This document shows, piece by piece, positions 15,206 to 21,196 of a DNA stretch of 21,196 nucleotides. The notes beneath the pieces were generated by a model, which worked only from the letters and a program-made list of their open reading frames with translations, was not told where the DNA came from and made no database searches. The translations under genes were made by a program, and so were the position numbers. The stretch comes from an uncultured Selenomonadales bacterium (GTDB lineage Bacteria; Bacillota; Negativicutes; Selenomonadales; Selenomonadaceae), in NCBI GenBank assembly GCA_937915725.1, contig CALGGV010000149.1, positions 1 through 21,196 on the forward strand, given 5' to 3'. The stretch's first letter is position 1; the number at the start of each line of letters is the position of its first letter.

Positions 15206-17248
15206 ATGGAAGAAATTTTAAGAGAAATTTTGAACTCCGACAAAAATTTATTAAGCCGCCGCGATGAACTTATAGCAATTCTTGATGATAAAGTTCCCGG
15301 ACGTCTTATGAGAGAATACACGCCAATTAAAAGGGCTTTAATGCTAAACATTGGAGAAATTTTTGCTGTTGGAAATTCCGACCATGAGGCGGCTATTAAT
15401 AAGGCTATAGAAATTTTGAAACAATCGGGCTTGCAGGAAAATAAAATTAACGACGTTATAGAAATCTTTGTTAAAGTTTTGGGGTGGGATAAAAAACCAA
15501 TTGAACCTGTCGAAGAAAAAAATATTCCACCCAAAAAAGTTTTGCTAAAAAAAGTTTTGCCCCAAAATCCAGAAATTATTTCCACTCAAACTGAAAAATT
15601 TTCTGAAAATAATACAGTTAATGATGAAGAAATTAAACCTGTAAAAAAAATTTTCAAGGCAAGTGAAATTTCTATTTCCAAAACTCCAGTAATTATTCCC
15701 GCTCAAACTGAAAAAATTGACGAAGATAAAAATTTAAATCAAGACAATCAATTTTTGAAAGAATATAATTTGTTGCTTGAAAAAACAGGGTATGAGGCAA
15801 AAACTGCGCGCGATGCTTTTATAGAAAAATATAAAGTCAGAGGTTTTACATGCGCCAACTTTAATGAAAGAATAAATCAGCCTACGCTTGCTCCAGTCTT
15901 TGAAAGTTATGATAAAGTACAACACAGCGATTATTGGGCAATTCCAATTTCCGGAAATAAATTTAAAGTCGTTCCAAATGTTAAAAATTACAATGAAAAT
16001 TATCATACTGCAAGAGCAATGGGCGAAGTTTTTAATTCTAATTTTTACAGCGGAAATTATGCAAAAATTCAAGTTGAAGACGCGGCAGAATTTATAAAAA
16101 GCGGCGATAATTGGTCACTTTGTAAAGCAGGAAAAATTTATTTGGAAACTAAAAAAAATTTAAAGGCAAAAGAAAAAGTAATTGTCCCCGAATGGATGAA
16201 TTCTACATCAAATAATTCAGAATCAAAATCAACGCCACCGCCCGTTCAAGTTTATCATTCAACTGCCCCGTCACCTCAACCAACGCCGCCCGTAAAAAAT
16301 GATTCAAATATTTTAAAGGGAATTATCGCAGTTTTAGTTGTAGCATTGTTGATTATTTTTAACAATAAAAGCGATAATTCAAATTCAGCCAGAACAAATT
16401 CTAATCCCGTGACTTCTCAAACACAGACACAGCAACAAAGCGAAAATTACCGCAATGCAAGGACTGATTTAAGTTTAAATGGAATTGATTTAGGATTGCC
16501 CTTTGATGATGTAATAAAAATTTTTGGAGAGCCTGATTCTATACAAAATGATGGGGACAACTATTACAGATTTTTTTATGACGGAATTGAAGTTGTTTTT
16601 AAAAATGATTATCTTGTTGCATTTATATCCAAAAGTAAAAAATATAAAACTTATCGTGGACTAACTATTGGTGCCACTTACAGTGAATTTGTTGAACAAT
16701 ACGGCGTTGATTATTTAGAAATGGATTTGGACGATTTAACTTTGTATGAATATCCATTCACTGCGATTAACGGGCAAAAAGGTTTATTGCGTTTTGCGCT
16801 AAGTAAATTTGATTGCAAGGTAAGTTATATAAGTGTAAGAATATTGGAGCCGGAGCCGGAAAAACCTAAATTTAAAAATAATATTCCGGAAAATGTTAAA
16901 CAGGCAGCAACTGCTTTTTGGGAATATCACGCCGCAATTACAGCCGGAAATTATCGCAAGGCTTATGATATGTTGACGCCATACAGACAAAAATACATGG
17001 GAAATTTTTCAGAGTATACTCAAGGGTTCGCAAATACAATAAGCAGTAAAATTAGCGATTTAAAATTAGTTTCAAATAATGGCGATAGCGTAACTATGGA
17101 ATATACACTTGATGCTAAAGACAGAGCTGGCGGCGGTAAATTTTTATATCAACAATTTAAAGGACAAGTTGAAATGGTTAGAGTTGGCAACGTTTGGAAA
17201 ATTCATTCAGGTAAATCTAGCAAGGTAAGCGAAAGAACAGGAACTTAA
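15206..17248 (+). CDS. Transmembrane protein with shared domain, BamE-like and NTF2-like modules
   Basis: The 680 residues comprise a helical N-terminal domain (about 1-95), a low-complexity linker, the shared domain (about 179-313), a proline-rich stretch (345-365) and one transmembrane helix (about 369-385). A module starting LSLNGIDLGLPFDDVIKIFG (423-442) resembles BamE/SmpA-like small domains, and a C-terminal domain (about 565-675, AATAFWEYHAAITAGNYRKA) resembles NTF2-like/DUF4878 domains. With no signal peptide, the N-terminal part including the shared domain should be cytoplasmic and the last ~290 residues outside. It can thus link the cytoplasmic proteins with the vWA lipoprotein; this is inference. 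ATG at 15206 mirrors the layout of the ATPase gene; GTG 15194 in the same frame overlaps the previous stop and has no ribosome site at a usable distance. Confidence 0.78.
   Translation: MEEILREILNSDKNLLSRRDELIAILDDKVPGRLMREYTPIKRALMLNIGEIFAVGNSDHEAAINKAIEILKQSGLQENKINDVIEIFVKVLGWDKKPIEPVEEKNIPPKKVLLKKVLPQNPEIISTQTEKFSENNTVNDEEIKPVKKIFKASEISISKTPVIIPAQTEKIDEDKNLNQDNQFLKEYNLLLEKTGYEAKTARDAFIEKYKVRGFTCANFNERINQPTLAPVFESYDKVQHSDYWAIPISGNKFKVVPNVKNYNENYHTARAMGEVFNSNFYSGNYAKIQVEDAAEFIKSGDNWSLCKAGKIYLETKKNLKAKEKVIVPEWMNSTSNNSESKSTPPPVQVYHSTAPSPQPTPPVKNDSNILKGIIAVLVVALLIIFNNKSDNSNSARTNSNPVTSQTQTQQQSENYRNARTDLSLNGIDLGLPFDDVIKIFGEPDSIQNDGDNYYRFFYDGIEVVFKNDYLVAFISKSKKYKTYRGLTIGATYSEFVEQYGVDYLEMDLDDLTLYEYPFTAINGQKGLLRFALSKFDCKVSYISVRILEPEPEKPKFKNNIPENVKQAATAFWEYHAAITAGNYRKAYDMLTPYRQKYMGNFSEYTQGFANTISSKISDLKLVSNNGDSVTMEYTLDAKDRAGGGKFLYQQFKGQVEMVRVGNVWKIHSGKSSKVSERTGT
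15749..16144 (+). repeat. Copy B of near-identical domain-coding repeat
   Basis: This is the partner of the 13468-13863 stretch, at a constant offset of 2281 bases with no gap. It differs by scattered substitutions, most concentrated in the middle around FESYDKVQHSDY. Confidence 0.85.
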
Positions 17249-17278
17249 TTTCAGAATTTGTTCAAAAATAAAAAATTA

Positions 17279-17308
17279 AAGCCGCCCCAAATTCGGAGCG
17301 GCTTTTTT
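17279..17308 (+). terminator. Terminator of the tubulin-like operon, probably bidirectional
   Basis: AAGCCGC (17279-17285) pairs with GCGGCTT (17298-17304), followed by six T. It lies 31 bases after the last stop codon and between convergent genes. The AT-rich run on the other side could serve the oxidoreductase gene from the minus strand. Confidence 0.85.
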
Positions 17309-17324
17309 ATTGGAAATTTTGTTA

Positions 17325-18248
17325 TTAAAAATTTTTTGAAATGGATTCTAAAATTTTTGCGCAGTTCAAAGACGAATTAAGCGGCATAATTTCACTTTCA
17401 ATTTTCCCTTCCTCAAGACAATTTACAAAATGTTTAATTTCGCCGAAAAAATCGTCAACTTCATAAGGTACGGAAATAATTTTGTCGTTAATTGTCATTG
17501 ACTGCGGGCGATGCAATTCCTCAACAATAATTTTTCCGTTCGTGCCGTAAATTATCGCTTGACGCGGCTTTTTCCTGTCAAATGCACATTCAAGCCTGCC
17601 GGTTTTTTCTCCAAAATTTAATTCGGCGTCAACGTAATAATCAATTTCATTTTCAATTTTTACTGAGACTTTTTTAACGCCGGTAATTTCGCCCAAAAAA
17701 TCCTCAAGCCAGCTTGTGCAATAAATTCCAACGTCCAGCAACGCGCCGCCTTGTCCTTTTTGCGTGTGGTAAGTTTTGCCGGTAAGCTCCATTAAATTAC
17801 AAAGTGAAGTTTCAACGCGGGTAATTTCTCCAATTTCTCCTCGCGCAGATTTTATTTTTTCGTACAATGGAACAAAACGCGGTTTCATTGCCTCCATAAA
17901 AAGTTTTTTTTCGGCGCGGGCAACTTTTGCAATTTCTTCCATTTCAGCAAAATTTAAAGTTGCCGGCTTTTCGCACAAAACAGCTTTACCGGCTTTCAAT
18001 GCCTTAATAGAAAATTCTTTGTGCAAGGCGTGCGGCAGAGCGATATAAACCGCGTCAATATTTTTATCTGCCAAAAGTGAATCGTGTCCTGCGTAAGCTT
18101 TTTCGGCAGAAATTTTTTTTGCAAATTCTTCAGCCTTAGTTAAATTTCTGGAACTTACAGCGGCAAGAGTACAGCGCGGCTCCTTCTTCAAACTTGCGGC
18201 AAATCTTCCGGCGATATAACCCGTTCCAATAATTCCCCAATGAATCAT
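17325..18248 (-). CDS. Gfo/Idh/MocA-family NAD(P)-dependent oxidoreductase
   Basis: This 307-residue cytoplasmic enzyme probably oxidises or reduces a sugar, inositol or related polyol; the substrate is not readable from sequence. The N-terminal Rossmann domain shows GIIGTGYIAGRF (5-16), and the family motif CEKPATLN (92-99) supplies Lys94. GGALLDVGIYCTSW (167-180) carries the Asp172/Tyr176 region where family members have D-x-G-x-Y or D-x-G-x-H. I chose ATG 18248, preceded by AAGGTGGG at seven bases; the frame is open 19 codons further but those residues are basic and lack a ribosome site. It follows nnr by 87 bases without a terminator and is probably in the same operon. Confidence 0.88.
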   Translation of the reverse strand: MIHWGIIGTGYIAGRFAASLKKEPRCTLAAVSSRNLTKAEEFAKKISAEKAYAGHDSLLADKNIDAVYIALPHALHKEFSIKALKAGKAVLCEKPATLNFAEMEEIAKVARAEKKLFMEAMKPRFVPLYEKIKSARGEIGEITRVETSLCNLMELTGKTYHTQKGQGGALLDVGIYCTSWLEDFLGEITGVKKVSVKIENEIDYYVDAELNFGEKTGRLECAFDRKKPRQAIIYGTNGKIIVEELHRPQSMTINDKIISVPYEVDDFFGEIKHFVNCLEEGKIESEIMPLNSSLNCAKILESISKNF

Positions 18249-18335
18249 TTTTTTCCCACCTTTTTTAGTGTGTTTAAAAAGAAAGAATCTTCGCTTAAGT
18301 ACCATTCGCCTTTTAAATTTTAATCACAAAAAATT

Positions 18336-19883
18336 TTAACTTTGCAAAGTTCTAATTTTTTTTATCGCTTGAGGCAAATTTTCCAAAATATCTGAGGCAA
18401 CAAGCCCTTCGCCCTTCATTAGCGCGGCAAAATCGCCCGCCGTGCCGTGCAAATAAACTCCCGCTAAAGGCGCAAAAGGCGTTTGTTTCATAAGTCCGGC
18501 GATTGTTCCCGCCAAAACGTCACCACTTCCCGCCGTTGCCATTCCGCTATTTCCCAACGCAGAAAGAAAAATTTCGCCGTTCGGATATGCAACAATCGTA
18601 CATTCGCTTTTTGCCACAATTATTGCGCGGTAGTCCTGCGCGACTTTTTTTACATTAAAAATTAAAGATTTTCGCAATTCGTCAACCGAAGAATTTAAAA
18701 GCGCGGCAAGTTCGCCCAAATGTGGAGTTAAAATTGGAATTTGCTTGCACTTTTTTAAATCTTCAGCCTTGCCGTTAAAAGCAAAAATTGCGTCCGCGTC
18801 TAAAATCAAAGTTTTATCTACTGTGCTTACAAAATTTCTTACAAGTTCCAAAGTTTCAGAATCACGCCCGAGTCCACTTCCAATTAAAACCGCGTCAAAT
18901 TTTTCAGCAAGTTTTAAAAGACTTTGTAAAGCCTCTTTGCCGCCGATAACTCCAATTTTATTTTCGGGAAGTGGAGCAGTCATAACTTCAGTTAGTTTAA
19001 CTTCGTACAAGTCATTCAAACTTTCCGGAACGGCTAAAGTTACAATACCTGCGCCCGCCTTTAACGCTGCCATTGACGCAAGACACGCCGCGCCCGTCAT
19101 TCCACGTGAACCTGCAATTACTAAAATTTTTCCGCAACTTCCCTTGTGAACTTCACGCGCCCGCGCCGGTAAAAGTGTTTTTGCAATTTCGTCATCAATT
19201 AAAGTTTGGTGAATGTCATCGTTAAGTAAATCGCCGGGTATTCCAATATCATCAATAATTAATTCGCCGACGTAATTTGCGCCGGGACAAATAAAATGTC
19301 CGGGCTTAGGCATACCAAGTGCAACCGTGCAAACAGCGTTCATTGCAACTTCAGAAACTGCGCCTGTATCTGACGCCACGCCGGAAGGTATATCAATAGC
19401 AATAATCGGTTTACCGGCTGAATTTGCAAGCCGAATTAATTTCAACGCTGAAGGGCGAATTTCGCCAAAAAATCCTGTACCTAAAACGCCGTCAATTATT
19501 GCATCTGTAAATTTTAAGGCAACTTGTAAACGTTCCCACGCCCTGTCAGTTTCAAGCTGTAAAATTTCTATTCCCATTTCGCGCAGAATTTTTATTTGAA
19601 CGTTGAAAGAATTTGTGCGGTGGTTTTTATTTCCCAACAAAAAAACTTTTACCTTTGCGCCACGATTAAACAAAAATCTTGCAGTAACAAGCGCGTCGCC
19701 GCCGTTATTGCCACTGCCCGCCAATACACAAATACTTTTGTTATCGACGTTGCCCAAAATTTTTAAAGCTGCCTCAAAAACTCTGTGCCCTGCATTTTCC
19801 ATTAAAGATAATTCCGGCAAGCCATACTGATTAATTGCGGCAGTGTCTATTTCGTGCATTTGTTTTGCCATTGCTATTTTCAT
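18336..19883 (-). CDS. nnr: Bifunctional NAD(P)H-hydrate repair enzyme (epimerase/dehydratase)
   Basis: This 515-residue protein repairs damaged NAD(P)H hydrates. The N-terminal YjeF-type epimerase (about 1-235) interconverts R and S forms, shown by LMENAG, GSGNNGGDA (56-64) and DGVLGTGF (131-138). The C-terminal ribokinase-like dehydratase (about 240-515) converts the S form back using ADP or ATP, shown by HKGSCGKILVIAGSRG (246-261), LTPHLGE (385-391) and the catalytic Asp455 in AGSGDVLAG. Length is normal for the fused enzyme. A GGAAG site supports the start. The neighbourhood with acpS upstream is common in Bacillota. It follows the methyltransferase-like gene by 31 bases. Confidence 0.95.
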   Translation of the reverse strand: MKIAMAKQMHEIDTAAINQYGLPELSLMENAGHRVFEAALKILGNVDNKSICVLAGSGNNGGDALVTARFLFNRGAKVKVFLLGNKNHRTNSFNVQIKILREMGIEILQLETDRAWERLQVALKFTDAIIDGVLGTGFFGEIRPSALKLIRLANSAGKPIIAIDIPSGVASDTGAVSEVAMNAVCTVALGMPKPGHFICPGANYVGELIIDDIGIPGDLLNDDIHQTLIDDEIAKTLLPARAREVHKGSCGKILVIAGSRGMTGAACLASMAALKAGAGIVTLAVPESLNDLYEVKLTEVMTAPLPENKIGVIGGKEALQSLLKLAEKFDAVLIGSGLGRDSETLELVRNFVSTVDKTLILDADAIFAFNGKAEDLKKCKQIPILTPHLGELAALLNSSVDELRKSLIFNVKKVAQDYRAIIVAKSECTIVAYPNGEIFLSALGNSGMATAGSGDVLAGTIAGLMKQTPFAPLAGVYLHGTAGDFAALMKGEGLVASDILENLPQAIKKIRTLQS

Positions 19884-19914
19884 TTGGGCATCACTTCCTT
19901 GCTTAAAATTTTTT

Positions 19915-20856
19915 TCAATCGGCAGTAATTACCCAAAGATAATTTTTGGCGGCAATTTGTTGAATTTTTTCTACTTGTTGAGGAGTAAGATTTTTTGTGC
20001 AATAAAGTTTTGAAATGTCATTTAAAAGCGGTACGGGCTGAATTTTCAAGCCGTGAGTGCGGAAAAATTCTATCGCCTCGTCTTGCGTTTTAAAAGTATC
20101 GTCGTAAATTTCATTATCGAAAAGTTCTTCATACATTACTTTTGTTTCGTCATAAAGAAGTTGTGCTTGATCTTCGCCATACAGCGCGGCGGCAATTTCT
20201 TTAAAATAATCTTTTGTCACGTAGTCGGTAGAAATAAAGCAACCGCCGTGTTTTTTCAAAATTTCCCTAATCAAATTAAACATTTCATTATAGCGATCTT
20301 CAGTCAAATAAATCATCAAGCCGTTTTCGATAATGCAAATTTTGCCTTTAAATTCGTCCGCCGTGCCGAGCATAGCATAGCGGTCTTCAATCAAAACTTC
20401 ATCGTAGGAAATATTTTGGGCGTATTTTTTGCCAGCCATTGGGGTAACAATTTCATTTGCACTTACAGCAACTGCCGCCAATTCTGCGCCAATATATTTT
20501 CTGCTTTCCTTTGCAAAAACAAGGGCGCGCGGAGTATAGCCGCCGCCAATATCCATAATATTTTTATAGTCATTTTTTTGTACAAATTCTACGGTTGAGG
20601 CGTAATTTAATTCTTGATAAATGCTGTTAATTTTTTCGAGGCGTTCAAAGTCGTGAAGATTTTTTTCGCCGTAAATATTAGTTTTGTTAATGCGCTTTAA
20701 GATTTTTTTAGCGTCAGGGTTGCCGGAATTTGCAAGCCACTGAAGTTTAACAAGTGCGGAATAGGAAACCATTTCAAATTCAGCCGCCGAAACTTTGGCG
20801 GTAAAAATTATCGTGGTACAAAAAATTAACAAGGTTACTAAAAATTTTCTTAGCAT
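19915..20856 (-). CDS. Methyltransferase-like protein with a signal peptide
   Basis: This 313-residue protein has a class I SAM-methyltransferase core: glycine motif IMDIGGGYTPRAL (100-112), acidic end of the next strand IGAELA (122-127), and CIIENGLMIYLTEDRYNEM (about 174-192), which resembles the leucine-carboxyl/O-methyltransferase group. Unexpectedly, residues 1-24 form a classic signal peptide (MLRK, hydrophobic core, then KVSAAEF with an A-x-A site). The methyl donor is cytoplasmic, so either the segment only anchors the protein, or the fold has another role outside. GGAGG lies seven bases before the ATG. The start region is partly repeated three times in the tandem array to the right. 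It lies between acpS and nnr, probably in one operon. Confidence 0.75.
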   Translation of the reverse strand: MLRKFLVTLLIFCTTIIFTAKVSAAEFEMVSYSALVKLQWLANSGNPDAKKILKRINKTNIYGEKNLHDFERLEKINSIYQELNYASTVEFVQKNDYKNIMDIGGGYTPRALVFAKESRKYIGAELAAVAVSANEIVTPMAGKKYAQNISYDEVLIEDRYAMLGTADEFKGKICIIENGLMIYLTEDRYNEMFNLIREILKKHGGCFISTDYVTKDYFKEIAAALYGEDQAQLLYDETKVMYEELFDNEIYDDTFKTQDEAIEFFRTHGLKIQPVPLLNDISKLYCTKNLTPQQVEKIQQIAAKNYLWVITAD

Positions 20857-20874
20857 TTTAAATCCTCCAAAAAA

Positions 20875-21000
20875 TTATTTTAAAATTGTAAAAGCCGTTG
20901 CGTATTCTTTGCAATGGCTTAAGCTTACAAAAATTTTTTCAACTCCCAAATTGTCTGCAAAAGTTTTAGCCTTGCCGTGTAAAATTATGAAATTTTTCTT
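20875..21000 (-). pseudogene. acpS: acpS 3'-end fragment, tandem copy 1
   Basis: On the minus strand, ~41 codons plus stop encode a C-terminal piece of holo-[acyl-carrier-protein] synthase, ending HGKAKTFADNLGVEKIFVS, LSHCKEYATAFTILK. The SLSH and A-x-A pattern is typical of the AcpS tail. An in-frame TAA at 21007-21009 lies just upstream, so it cannot be part of a full gene: it is a duplicated tail. It differs from the neighbouring copy at three bases, one of which changes Asp to Tyr. Confidence 0.75.
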
Positions 21001-21011
21001 AGCATTTTAGA

Positions 21012-21137
21012 TTATTTTAAAATTGTAAAAGCCGTTGCATATTCTTTGCAGTGGCTTAAGCTTACAAAAATTTTTTCAACTCCCAAATTGTATGCAAAAG
21101 TTTTAGCCTTGCCGTGTAAAATTATGAAATTTTTCTT
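21012..21137 (-). pseudogene. acpS: acpS 3'-end fragment, tandem copy 2
   Basis: This is the same acpS tail as in copy 1, with its stop TAA at plus 21012-21014. Like copy 1, the frame is cut off upstream by an in-frame TAA in the junction sequence (about 21144-21146), so it is a duplicated tail rather than a gene. Confidence 0.72.
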
Positions 21138-21148
21138 AGCATTTTAGA

Positions 21149-21196
21149 TTATTTTAAAATTGTAAAAGCCGTTGCATATTCTTTGCAGTGGCTTAA
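21149..21196 (-). CDS. acpS: Probable 3' end of acpS (holo-ACP synthase) or another tandem copy, cut by window edge
   Basis: The visible 15 codons and stop read LSHCKEYATAFTILK, the AcpS C-terminus. AcpS attaches the phosphopantetheine arm of coenzyme A to acyl carrier protein. Because the rest lies outside the window, I cannot tell whether this is the intact gene or one more repeat unit. Confidence 0.55.
   Translation of the reverse strand, partial: LSHCKEYATAFTILK

Larger units (their letters stand above)
20875..21196. repeat. 137-bp tandem direct repeat, at least 2.3 copies, runs off the window
   Basis: Units begin at TTATTTTAAAATTG at 20875, 21012 and 21149, a constant period of 137. 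Copies differ by a few substitutions. Each unit contains an acpS tail and a degenerate methyltransferase start (CTTAGCATTTTA on the plus strand). The real start region at 20841-20860 matches, but its 12 extra bases including GGAGG are missing from the inner copies. Confidence 0.93.

Noticed and set aside
18249..18305. Longer start for the Gfo/Idh/MocA gene
   Set aside because: The extra 19 residues come from the untranslated leader, including the ribosome site, and lie before the normal family start.
20053..20598. Open frame of 181 codons on the plus strand
   Set aside because: It is antisense to the methyltransferase-like gene, has no ribosome site and biased low-complexity content, so it is a shadow of codon usage.
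20875..21196. CRISPR array
   Set aside because: Repeats are 137 bp, directly adjacent with no unique spacers, and encode an acpS tail.

Overview
The window is AT-rich bacterial DNA with Gram-positive-style AGGAGG ribosome binding sites, several TTG starts and short intergenic gaps. Gene content (FkbM methyltransferase, class II-type IlvE, an acpS-nnr neighbourhood, lipoproteins and BamE-like modules) suggests an anaerobic Bacillota. A Negativicutes-like lineage is my best guess, but it is inference and no marker here proves it.

Layout. Positions 1-191 hold the end of a tRNA-His, a complete tRNA-Trp and a terminator. Positions 213-6608 are minus-strand housekeeping and surface genes: an FkbM-type methyltransferase with a 9-G tract, a secreted SGNH hydrolase overlapping queD, ilvE with a strong promoter and terminator, and a secreted HAD phosphatase followed by a GT2/GT92-like glycosyltransferase. 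A divergent regulatory region (6609-6829) separates these from a plus-strand operon.

Positions 6830-17248 are the most interesting part: a tightly packed seven-gene plus-strand operon with its own promoter and terminator. It encodes, in order, a four-helix membrane protein, a divergent tubulin/FtsZ-like protein, a large protein with a C-terminal actin/Hsp70-like ATPase domain, a membrane-anchored coiled-coil protein, a soluble coiled-coil protein, a vWA-like lipoprotein, and a membrane protein with BamE-like and NTF2-like domains at its far end. Three of the seven share one ~130-residue domain I cannot name. The set resembles the predicted membrane-remodelling systems that link FtsZ/tubulin-like proteins with vWA proteins. 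Here an actin-like ATPase and a tubulin-like protein sit in the same operon, with parts predicted on both faces of the membrane.

Positions 17325-21196 are minus strand again: a Gfo/Idh/MocA oxidoreductase, the bifunctional NAD(P)H-hydrate repair enzyme Nnr, and a methyltransferase-like protein that unexpectedly carries a signal peptide. At the right edge is a 137-bp tandem repeat. Each unit carries the last ~41 codons of acpS joined to a degenerate copy of the methyltransferase start, so it looks like a local duplication of a gene junction.
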